A DNA stretch of 5,566 nucleotides from Candidatus Pacearchaeota archaeon ex4484_31 (GTDB lineage: Archaea; Nanobdellota; Nanobdellia; Pacearchaeales; UBA284), in the NCBI GenBank assembly GCA_002254805.1, contig NJDW01000022.1, forward strand, positions 1-5,566. The letters are read 5' to 3'. The notes below the pieces were generated by a model. It saw nothing but the letters and a program-made list of their open reading frames with translations. It made no database searches and was not told the DNA's origin. The position numbers were made by a program, and so were the translations under genes. This document shows positions 1 through 5,178 of this stretch, piece by piece; the first letter of the stretch is position 1; every line of letters starts with the position of its first letter.

Positions 1-18
1 ATAAGCGATAAGTTTCAT
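1..18 (-). CDS. Possible start of the next operon gene (only 6 codons visible)
   Basis: After the flippase stop codon the minus strand shows TA-ATG followed by five sense codons (M-K-L-I-A-Y) that run off the left edge. The gap to the flippase stop is 18 nt, which suits this compact operon. A short hydrophobic beta-strand-like start of this kind is common in nucleotide- or sugar-binding enzymes, but six residues identify nothing. No Shine-Dalgarno is visible. A T6 run lies between the two genes, so this could equally be untranslated sequence. Confidence 0.25.
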
Positions 19-20
19 TA

Positions 21-36
21 GAAAGAAAAAACTTTC
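21..36 (-). terminator. Possible T-run terminator after the flippase gene
   Basis: On the minus strand, directly after the flippase stop, there is a T6 run (26-31) flanked by the 5-bp inverted repeat GAAAG/CTTTC (21-25 and 32-36). Archaeal RNA polymerase can terminate at short T-runs without a hairpin. In sequence this AT-rich, a T6 run is weak evidence, and it conflicts with the possible downstream start at position 18. Confidence 0.3.
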
Positions 37-1419
37 CTAAGATTTTTTTGCAATTAGGCTTATGAAGTAAAAGTATCTGCTAAGTAAAGTTGCTATGCAA
101 GCACCAACAACAGCGAGAAACTGACTGTAATGAATGAGCCAGGCTATAAAGACATAGTTAAGAACTACGTTTAGGATTGTTGAAATCACTAGTAACTTAG
201 CAACAATCTCTGGTTTTCCTCTTGCAATAAAGTAAGAAGAAAGTAAAGAAGTTAAAGGCAAGCTTATCAAAAGCAAAGAAAGTAATCTGAGTAAAGGAAC
301 AGAACTTAAGTAGTTAGTTCCATAAACAATCTCTGTTATTGGAGAAGCAAACAAAACAACTAAAATCATGATTATGGAAGAAAAGAGTAAAGTAATTCTT
401 AACGATTTTGCTAAGGATTTTTCAAGTTCCTTTCCTTTGAGTCTGCTAAACAAAGGAAAAAGAACAGCAGAAAAAGGAACCAAAGCTGAGATGCCGCCAA
501 CAAGAGCGAATGCTGCCTTATAGTAACCTATGAACTCTGCATCAACAAAATGTCCTAACATTATCATATCTATGTAACCAAAAAATATTCCTGAAAGAAC
601 CGTAACAGATAAGGTAATGATAAAGCGATTGATTCTTTTCCTTTCCTTTTTTCTTAATCTTAGTGGTTTTACTTTCAAAAAATCAAGTTTCTTCTTTGCT
701 ATGCTTGAAATGAACAGAACAGTCAAAAAATAGGTAAAAGCTAAAGCTAAGATTATTGAAAAAACAATCAGTTGCTTGCTCAGATCAAATTTTAAAGCGA
801 GCAGTATGGTTAAAGGCACTATCACAAGTCTAGAAATTTGAAAGAAAATTTCTCTGAAAAACGGCCATCTAAAATTGTTTGCTGAATGAAAAAATAAGGT
901 AATCAAGTTTGAAAGGCTTGTAAAAGAAAGATAGAGAGAGCCTGCAACCAAGGCAAGAAAGATTGGTTTATTATAGTAGCTGTTAGCAATGAACCTTGCT
1001 GTTAAAATCAAAGCGATTGCTGTTACTAGGGTTAAAAAAATCTTTATCTTTGTTAAATACATAGCGTATGATTTTGCCTCTCTTTTCTTGTTTCTTCCCA
1101 AAGCTTTTGAAACAAACCTTATGAAAGTAGAACCGATTCCAAGATCTGTAAATGCAGCAAACAAAATGATGGTAGATAAAGCTAAAGAGTAAAGACCAAA
1201 GAGTTCTGGCAACAACAATCTAGCTATGATTATTGTAAAAACTAGAGAGCCGAGCTTTCCTGTTATGTTTGTAAGAAACTGATAGATCGTGTTTTTTATC
1301 ACCAAACCTTTATAACCTTTAAAATTTCTCTTTCTAAGAATTGTTAAGGTTTCCTTCATTTCCTTTTCAAGTTCTTTACCTTCTTTTAAAAGCCTTAGCT
1401 TTTTTCTTTTTCCTTTCAT
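37..1419 (-). CDS. Polysaccharide/oligosaccharide flippase (Wzx/RfbX-like, MATE-fold superfamily)
   Basis: A 460-residue polytopic membrane protein, likely moving lipid-linked oligosaccharides across the cytoplasmic membrane for glycan or S-layer glycoprotein assembly. About 12 hydrophobic segments are visible (near residues 47-68, 76-95, 122-144, 152-175, 193-210, 215-240, 263-285, 300-322, 340-360, 373-395, 407-428, 433-456). The first two hairpins carry typical family text: an ARLLLPELFGLYSLA loop, then a TDLGIGSTFIRFVS segment, followed by a basic loop (residues 108-117). Length matches the family (about 430-500). A lysine-rich basic segment near 242-264 separates the two six-helix halves. 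The first ~45 residues are highly charged. If translation starts at Met1 the gene overlaps the upstream gene by 44 nt; Met21 (ATG at 1359-1357) would begin 16 nt after that gene's stop and keep every membrane segment, so the true start is uncertain. It is the last complete gene of the secF operon. Transport substrate is unknown. Confidence 0.87.
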   Translation of the reverse strand: MKGKRKKLRLLKEGKELEKEMKETLTILRKRNFKGYKGLVIKNTIYQFLTNITGKLGSLVFTIIIARLLLPELFGLYSLALSTIILFAAFTDLGIGSTFIRFVSKALGRNKKREAKSYAMYLTKIKIFLTLVTAIALILTARFIANSYYNKPIFLALVAGSLYLSFTSLSNLITLFFHSANNFRWPFFREIFFQISRLVIVPLTILLALKFDLSKQLIVFSIILALAFTYFLTVLFISSIAKKKLDFLKVKPLRLRKKERKRINRFIITLSVTVLSGIFFGYIDMIMLGHFVDAEFIGYYKAAFALVGGISALVPFSAVLFPLFSRLKGKELEKSLAKSLRITLLFSSIIMILVVLFASPITEIVYGTNYLSSVPLLRLLSLLLISLPLTSLLSSYFIARGKPEIVAKLLVISTILNVVLNYVFIAWLIHYSQFLAVVGACIATLLSRYFYFISLIAKKS

Positions 1420-1846
1420 TTTTTCTTTTTATTACCCTTGCTATACAAGAAAAGAAAACCAATATATTTTCTTTAAATCTTTTCCTTATCCTTAACATAT
1501 CCACAAAATCTACGAAGGTGTGGAAAGAAAATCCGATAAAAATGAGAAAAAGATAGTTTGATTTGAGAAGGATTGCTAAAATAAAAAAGGCAAGTAAGAA
1601 TTCTATTGTGTGGAAAATGCAAAGGTAAAATTTTCCTGGCTTCTTTAGCTTTACAAGATTTACGAAAAACCTGTATGCTTTTAAGAAATTCCAGCTTTTT
1701 TTGTTTATTCCATAGATGATGTAGTGATCTATGTCTATCGCTATGTTAGCTATAAAAATTAGTATCAGAGCTTTAACAGGGAAGTTAAAAAAATAAAGTA
1801 GAAGGCAAAAAAGAAAACCAAACAAAGCGTGCCGTTCTGGAAGCAT
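1376..1846 (-). CDS. YdjM-like membrane-bound putative metal-dependent hydrolase
   Basis: A 156-residue membrane protein with about four hydrophobic segments (residues 7-20, 25-45, 76-94, 97-116) and a very basic C-terminal tail (KRKNERKKKKAKAFKRR). Polar residues within the membrane segments fit the YdjM/DUF457-type family of inner-membrane putative metal-dependent hydrolases: RH at 5-6, DIDH at 38-41, FHTIE at 78-82, and FHTFVD at 108-113. The His and Asp residues would be the metal ligands. The reaction of this family is not established; a role with lipid-type substrates is a common guess. It starts one base after the secD stop with no Shine-Dalgarno, so translational coupling to secD is likely. 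Its 3' end overlaps the longest flippase frame. The motif pattern supports the family call; the match comes from memory and was not searched. Confidence 0.68.
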   Translation of the reverse strand: MLPERHALFGFLFCLLLYFFNFPVKALILIFIANIAIDIDHYIIYGINKKSWNFLKAYRFFVNLVKLKKPGKFYLCIFHTIEFLLAFFILAILLKSNYLFLIFIGFSFHTFVDFVDMLRIRKRFKENILVFFSCIARVIKRKNERKKKKAKAFKRR

Positions 1847-1847
1847 T

Positions 1848-3575
1848 TTATTCTTTTGTTACAAGCCTTAGTATTTCAGCAAAAGCAGGTCTTGTTATGA
1901 AAACACCTATTGTTATGCCTAAAATTGTTGTTAATGCAAAACCCCTTAGCAATCCTGTTCCAGCCCACCACAAAGGTATCAAAGCTATTGCTGTTGTTGC
2001 ATAAGCACCAAGTATTATGGCAAAGGCTCTCTTTATTCTTTCCTTTAAGCTATAAGCAACTCCTGTCCTAGATTCATCAATTATTATTATTTGATCATCT
2101 ACACCTGTTCCTATAGCTGCTATTATACCTGCTATGCTTGCTAAATCTAGGTTCCACTTTATCAAAGCTGCAACAAATAAAATAAGTAAGACTTCTGAAA
2201 CCATCGTTACTATTACTGGAACAAACAGGATAGGCTTTCTATAGCGTATGTAAACAACTAAGCAAACTGCAACGAAGGCTGCTATCGCTGCAATCAAAAT
2301 GTTTTTTATGAATTCTTTTCCTAAAGAAGGACTCACAGAATCAAGTTTTACTATGTTAAGTTTAAACGGTAAGGAACCTGTTATCAGTATGGTTTGTAAC
2401 TTTTTCATTTCTTTTTGAGCATTTTTAAATGCCTCTTCTCTTGTTTTTCCTATTCCAGTTCCTTCAATAAGTATAGAAGTAGCTGGTTTTCCTTTCAGAT
2501 CTGCATCTATAAGCAATCTTTCAACCAATTTATCATCAAGATATAGGTCGAGTGTTTCGTTAAGCCATCTTCTTCCAGCTGTTATGTTTTCGCTTAGCTT
2601 AGCTGTTACTTCAGCGTGCTTTCTTGCTGCCTTCTCTGAAAGTTGTATCTGGAAGTTGAACTTACAAGCTTCATTTCCGTTTGCAAGAGTAAAGCATTCT
2701 CTGATGAAAGCACAGGTAGCATCGTTCCTACAAACAAAGGTAATGTCTTTCCTGCCACCAACAAAAACCGTTTCATTCCCTATCTTTGCTTCAAACTTTC
2801 CTTGCTTTGCTACAAGCTCTTTAAGTTCTTTTGGCGTAGCTCCAGCAAGCTCTACAAGCACATAACTTTTTCCCATCAAATCTTTTACTTCCCTAACATT
2901 GACATCTGTTATTCCATAAACATTAAGCCTATAGCGTATTGTTTCTAGCAAACTTGACATCTCATTAGGACTTAGTTCTCTTTCAGGCTCTAACAGTGCT
3001 CTTGCTCCTCCTTGCAGGTCTAAGCCAGTCTTTAATCTTAACTTTGAAACTGTTCCAGGAACTATTCCTAATTCATATGTTGTTAAGAATACATAACCAT
3101 CTTTGTTCTTATCAGTTATTATCTCTATTTTTGTCTTTGGCTCAACCTTTCTTTTTATCTCTGAAAAGCTAAGCTCTGATAAAGAAAAGTTATTTATGCT
3201 TAGAACTTTCATTCCTTCTTCCAAGCCAGCTTCTTTTGCCTTTCCTTTCACTTCAACTATTGTGTTGTTAGCTAAAACAAAATCCAAGGTTTTGCTTTCA
3301 TATGTAAATGTTCCTTTATCTGTTTTTACTGTAAAGTTTACAGAAGGGAAATCAAGCATTGAAATTGCTTTTGCATAGTCATCAATACTTCTTATTTTGA
3401 TTCCGTTTATCTCTCTTATCATTTCTCCAGCAGATATTCCTGCATAAAAAGCTGAAGAATTCTCTTGTATTTCTTTTACCATAACATTTCCAGAAAAAGC
3501 TTTTGGATTTATTATTGTAATTATGGCTAACAAAACAAGAATGATTAGCAGCCATATCCTAAAACCTATTTTCAT
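1848..3575 (-). CDS. secD: Protein-export membrane protein SecD with tandem PDZ-like domains
   Basis: SecD works with SecF beside the SecYE channel, using the ion gradient to pull exported proteins outward. The 575-residue frame shows: membrane helix 1 (about 6-23); a PDZ-like module (about 27-98, with AGISAGEMIREINGIKI); a second one (about 104-165, with AGLEEGMKVLSINN); the GLDLQGG motif (184-190) at the start of the P1 domain; the LSPNEMSSLLETIRYRLN region (201-218); a four-cysteine patch (C282, C288, C294, C304); and five C-terminal helices. Helix 4 carries IGTGVDDQIIIIDES (488-502), whose first Asp, D493, corresponds to the conserved proton-relay aspartate of the family. The PDZ modules make it long for an archaeal SecD, and their role is not known. 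Its ATG overlaps the secF stop as ATGA, with GAAAGGA on the minus strand (3587-3581) five bases upstream as a Shine-Dalgarno. It is the second gene of the operon. Confidence 0.95.
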   Translation of the reverse strand: MKIGFRIWLLIILVLLAIITIINPKAFSGNVMVKEIQENSSAFYAGISAGEMIREINGIKIRSIDDYAKAISMLDFPSVNFTVKTDKGTFTYESKTLDFVLANNTIVEVKGKAKEAGLEEGMKVLSINNFSLSELSFSEIKRKVEPKTKIEIITDKNKDGYVFLTTYELGIVPGTVSKLRLKTGLDLQGGARALLEPERELSPNEMSSLLETIRYRLNVYGITDVNVREVKDLMGKSYVLVELAGATPKELKELVAKQGKFEAKIGNETVFVGGRKDITFVCRNDATCAFIRECFTLANGNEACKFNFQIQLSEKAARKHAEVTAKLSENITAGRRWLNETLDLYLDDKLVERLLIDADLKGKPATSILIEGTGIGKTREEAFKNAQKEMKKLQTILITGSLPFKLNIVKLDSVSPSLGKEFIKNILIAAIAAFVAVCLVVYIRYRKPILFVPVIVTMVSEVLLILFVAALIKWNLDLASIAGIIAAIGTGVDDQIIIIDESRTGVAYSLKERIKRAFAIILGAYATTAIALIPLWWAGTGLLRGFALTTILGITIGVFITRPAFAEILRLVTKE

Positions 3576-4495
3576 TTTAGTCCTTTCTTTTCACAGTACC
3601 ATTTTAGTATTGAAGCGTTTCCAAACCATGTTGAAATAAGATCAAAGAAAAGGCCTGCTGAAAGTATAAAGAAAATTTGTTTTAGTACTGTTGACTGGAC
3701 TATAAAGTAAGCTGTAAGAACTGCTACAAAACTTGTTAGTGTCATCGACAAGCCTGTTTTTGCTGCACTAGCCAACCTTTCATTCAAAGCAGATTCTCCC
3801 CTTCTCTTTATTACTTTTGTTGTTAACATTATGTCTGTATCAACAGAGTAACCTATCAACATAAGAAAGGCTGCTATTCCTGCTGTTCCTATCCTAAAGT
3901 TTAAAGCATTACATAAGGCTAAAGATCCTAGCAGGTCTGTTAATGCTGCAAGAATAACAGCTAAGGAAGGAATTGCTGTTCTAAAAATTATAAAGACAAC
4001 TATGGCCATAAAAAAGAAAGCAAGAATAACTGCTATTATAAGTTGTTTGTAAAAAGATTTACTTAAGGTAGGTCCACTTATCTCTATGCTAGAATTTTCT
4101 TGTGTAAGTTCAAAACCAAGAAATTTTTCTATTGCTCTTTTTGCTTCCTCGCTATCTGCTGTCGTTTCTATAACAACAGCTATTGTTTTTCTTGCTGTTA
4201 TGTCTTGCAATGTTCTTATTGAAGTTGGTTTGTTAAGCTCTTTCTCCAAGAAATTCTCTAATTCTCTTGTGTTTATTGGCTTCTCAACATATACAGTTAT
4301 AGAAGTTCCTCCAGTCAAACTTACATCTTTATGCATGAAATCATGATGAAAAAAATAGAATACAGCGATGTAAATAACTGAGGCAAAAAGTAAAGCAAGT
4401 GAAAGAAAAAGTAGTTTCTTATAGTTTCTATCATACCAACTAGAAACATCAAATTTTCTTTTTTCCTTCTCCTCTACTTTCTCTTTTCCGTTCAT
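3572..4495 (-). CDS. secF: Protein-export membrane protein SecF
   Basis: Partner of SecD in the auxiliary Sec translocase complex. The 307-residue protein has a charged cytoplasmic N-terminus (1-27), helix 1 (about 28-49), an external P4-type domain (about 52-145) with the family motif SLTGGTS (59-65) and closing GPTLSK (141-146), then five C-terminal helices. The fourth-helix signature IGYSVDTDIML (214-224, central D219) and AAKTGLSMTLTS (244-255) are typical of SecF, as is the final DLISTWFGNASILKW segment (285-299). Length is normal for the family. It is first in the operon and precedes secD, the order familiar from archaea. A TATA box on the minus strand at 4526-4519 is centred about 27 nt from the ATG, so the mRNA probably begins at or next to the start codon and is leaderless. 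Confidence 0.95.
   Translation of the reverse strand: MNGKEKVEEKEKRKFDVSSWYDRNYKKLLFLSLALLFASVIYIAVFYFFHHDFMHKDVSLTGGTSITVYVEKPINTRELENFLEKELNKPTSIRTLQDITARKTIAVVIETTADSEEAKRAIEKFLGFELTQENSSIEISGPTLSKSFYKQLIIAVILAFFFMAIVVFIIFRTAIPSLAVILAALTDLLGSLALCNALNFRIGTAGIAAFLMLIGYSVDTDIMLTTKVIKRRGESALNERLASAAKTGLSMTLTSFVAVLTAYFIVQSTVLKQIFFILSAGLFFDLISTWFGNASILKWYCEKKGLK
3576..3587 (-). promoter_or_regulatory. Shine-Dalgarno for secD inside the secF 3' end
   Basis: The minus strand reads GAAAGGA, then CTAAA, then ATG. This is a purine-rich ribosome binding site (3587-3581) five bases before the secD start, overlapping the last secF codons. With the ATGA stop-start overlap, it indicates that secD is translated by coupled reinitiation plus a weak site of its own. 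The first genes on either side of the divergent promoter show no such site, which agrees with leaderless starts there. Confidence 0.5.
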
Positions 4496-4518
4496 TTGTT
4501 ATTAGCTAAGTTTTTTCT

Positions 4519-4526
4519 TATTTAAA
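4519..4526 (-). promoter_or_regulatory. TATA box of the secF operon
   Basis: The minus strand reads TTTAAATA, a strong archaeal TATA-box match, preceded by an A-rich stretch suitable as a BRE. Its centre is about 27 nt from the first base of the secF ATG at 4495. The usual archaeal spacing would place transcription start essentially at the initiation codon. This supports both the secF start choice and leaderless translation. Confidence 0.65.
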
Positions 4527-4544
4527 AATTTTGCCTAGCATTTT

Positions 4545-4572
4545 AGAAAAATTTATAAGAAAAATTTATATA
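4545..4572 (+). promoter_or_regulatory. Duplicated TATA-box region for the 90-residue membrane protein
   Basis: A perfect tandem duplication of the 13-mer AGAAAAATTTATA occupies 4545-4557 and 4558-4570. Each copy holds a TATA-like element: TTTATAAG (4552-4559) and the better TTTATATA (4565-4572). The downstream one is centred about 26 nt before the ATG at 4594, so transcription should begin at that ATG and give a leaderless message. The upstream copy would start transcription 13 nt earlier. The downstream copy is the likely main promoter. Confidence 0.6.
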
Positions 4573-4593
4573 AAAACAAAAACTGAAGAACTG

Positions 4594-4866
4594 ATGAGAA
4601 GGCATCTAAGAAAGATAAGAAAAACACGTGTAACAAAGGAAGAACTAAAAGCTGATATCATTTTTTTGCTGATCGCTGCTTTCATTTCCTTTGTCATTAC
4701 CTTCCTCTTTGACATACACCACAGCTTTTATCAATGGCCTTTCTCTCTAAAATTCATTTTTAACAGCTACAAGCCTTATCTACTCTTTGTTTCTACTGGC
4801 ACGATAATCATATTCATAATAATAAAACTTTTGCTTTACGGGATGAAAGAAGAAAAAACCCTATAG
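4594..4866 (+). CDS. Small two-helix membrane protein of unknown function
   Basis: I do not recognise this 90-residue protein. It has a strongly basic N-terminus (MRRHLRKIRKTRVTKEELK), a hydrophobic segment at about 20-39, a short loop rich in aromatic and polar residues (40-61), a second hydrophobic segment at about 62-82, and a short charged tail. By the positive-inside rule both ends should be cytoplasmic. The frame remains open upstream to a TTG at 4531 (111 residues), but I chose the ATG at 4594: a TATA box sits at the right distance for a leaderless start there, and the longer version would have to be read through that promoter. It is transcribed divergently from secF across 98 nt, so a link to protein export is possible but is only inferred from position. 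A T6 run follows the stop closely. Confidence 0.68.
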   Translation: MRRHLRKIRKTRVTKEELKADIIFLLIAAFISFVITFLFDIHHSFYQWPFSLKFIFNSYKPYLLFVSTGTIIIFIIIKLLLYGMKEEKTL

Positions 4867-4870
4867 TTAA

Positions 4871-4881
4871 ATTTTTTAAAA
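4871..4881 (+). promoter_or_regulatory. T6-A run: possible terminator of the membrane-protein gene and TATA box of the tRNA
   Basis: The element ATTTTTTAAAA begins 5 nt after the stop of the upstream gene. Its T6 (4872-4877) could act as an archaeal terminator. The TTTTTTAA part is centred near 4876, about 26-27 nt before the first base of the tRNA, which is where a tRNA TATA box would be expected. One short element may serve both purposes. It is a weak consensus in an AT-rich region. Confidence 0.4.
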
Positions 4882-4902
4882 CTCTTTTCATAGTTAATTT
4901 AA

Positions 4903-4974
4903 GCGCCAGTGGTCTAGTGGTTAAGACCCGAGCCTTCCAAGCTCGTGACCCGGGTTCGAATCCCGGCTGGCGCA
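4903..4974 (+). tRNA. tRNA-Gly (anticodon TCC)
   Basis: A complete 72-nt cloverleaf. Acceptor stem GCGCCAG (4903-4909) pairs perfectly with CTGGCGC (4967-4973). A short D stem GTC/GAC (4912-4914 with 4925-4927) encloses a TAGTGGTTAA loop. Anticodon stem CGAGC/GCTCG (4929-4933, 4941-4945) encloses loop CTTCCAA with anticodon TCC at 4936-4938, reading GGA and probably other GGN codons. T stem CCGGG/CCCGG with loop TTCGAAT (4955-4961). The discriminator base is A4974. CCA is not encoded and no intron is present. GC content is 46 of 72 bases, far above the surroundings. Confidence 0.97.
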
Positions 4975-4981
4975 TTTTTTT
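4975..4981 (+). terminator. T7 terminator of the tRNA gene
   Basis: Seven T residues follow the discriminator base directly, a standard archaeal T-run terminator. The 3' trailer would be only a few bases long before processing and CCA addition. Confidence 0.7.
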
Positions 4982-4992
4982 GCTGCAAAACT

Positions 4993-5000
4993 TTTAAATA
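4993..5000 (+). promoter_or_regulatory. TATA box of the 34-codon ORF
   Basis: TTTAAATA is the same octamer as the secF TATA box. The expected transcription start is near 5023-5025, leaving a short leader before the ATG at 5041. The last four bases lie within the 22-bp palindrome 4997-5018, so a protein bound there would block TBP/TFB or polymerase. Confidence 0.5.
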
Positions 5001-5036
5001 ACCATAATTATGGTTATTATAACCTAAATAATGGTT
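4997..5036. promoter_or_regulatory. Double operator: 22-bp perfect palindrome plus second dyad 21 bp downstream
   Basis: Arms AATAACCATAA (4997-5007) and TTATGGTTATT (5008-5018) form a perfect 22-bp palindrome. A second dyad, AACC-N8-GGTT at 5021-5036, repeats the 16-bp core AACC-N8-GGTT of the first (5000-5015) with 13 of 16 positions identical, at a spacing of exactly 21 bp, or two helical turns. Together they cover the TATA box edge, the predicted transcription start and the leader of the 34-codon ORF. This is a classic arrangement for cooperative binding of a dimeric helix-turn-helix repressor. The regulator is unknown and may be encoded elsewhere. Confidence 0.55.
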
Positions 5037-5040
5037 AAAA

Positions 5041-5145
5041 ATGTCACTGCTGAAATTTCTGAAGGAAAACAAAGATGCAAGAAAAATATTTGGGATGAAG
5101 TATGAAGTTTATGTTGAAGCTTTAATAAAGAGACATAAATATTAG
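5041..5145 (+). CDS. Putative 34-residue micro-protein behind an operator
   Basis: From ATG 5041 the frame reads MSLLKFLKENKDARKIFG followed by MKYEVYVEALIKRHKY and a TAG stop. The composition (regular leucines, K/E/D alternation, basic end) suits two short amphipathic helices; there is no signal peptide or membrane segment. The stretch KENKDARKIFG reminds me of the N-terminal part of some small archaeal DNA-binding or nucleotidyltransferase-linked proteins, but this is from memory and unverified. If right, the gene is a truncated relative. No Shine-Dalgarno is visible. Support for a real gene comes from the TATA box and operator just upstream and a T5 run (5164-5168) downstream. It lies between tRNA-Gly and the convergent endonuclease III gene. 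It could instead be a decayed fragment. Confidence 0.42.
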   Translation: MSLLKFLKENKDARKIFGMKYEVYVEALIKRHKY

Positions 5146-5150
5146 ACTAA

Positions 5151-5178
5151 GCTGGCTAGCGCATTTTTCATCTGCTGC
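5151..5178 (+). repeat. Imperfect copy of the tRNA-Gly 3' end and its T-tract
   Basis: GCTGG-CTAG-CGCATTTTT (5151-5168) matches the tRNA 3' end plus terminator GCTGG-CGCATTTTT (4966-4979) base for base except for a four-base CTAG insertion. TGCTGC then follows in both places (4981-4986 and 5173-5178) after short unmatched spacers. The copies lie about 185 bp apart in direct orientation. The second overlaps the last codons and stop of the endonuclease III gene. It may be an attachment-site or duplication remnant, or coincidence. Confidence 0.4.

Noticed and set aside
989..1556. Plus-strand frames of 67 and 71 codons opposite the flippase and hydrolase genes
   Set aside because: They lie antisense to well-supported genes, have no promoter signals I can see, and their composition reflects the pyrimidine-rich complement.
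1062..2940. Nonamer ATAGCGTAT occurring three times (near 1062, 2242 and 2932)
   Set aside because: All three lie inside coding sequence; two encode the same I-R-Y-R tetrapeptide in secD with the same codons, and spacing is irregular, so chance and codon use explain it.
2584..3378. Plus-strand frames of about 90-100 codons opposite secD
   Set aside because: Antisense shadows of a confidently identified gene; serine/phenylalanine-rich composition expected from the reverse complement of lysine/glutamate codons.
4086..4346. Plus-strand frame opposite secF
   Set aside because: Antisense shadow of secF with no supporting signals.
4531..4593. Extended TTG start for the small membrane protein (111 residues)
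   Set aside because: The frame is open, but the added segment contains the duplicated TATA box at the right distance for a leaderless start at ATG 4594, so the 90-residue version is preferred.
5031..5105. Alternative 24-codon ORF from ATG 5031
   Set aside because: It starts inside the second operator dyad, is shorter, has no recognisable composition, and competes with the 34-codon frame starting at 5041.
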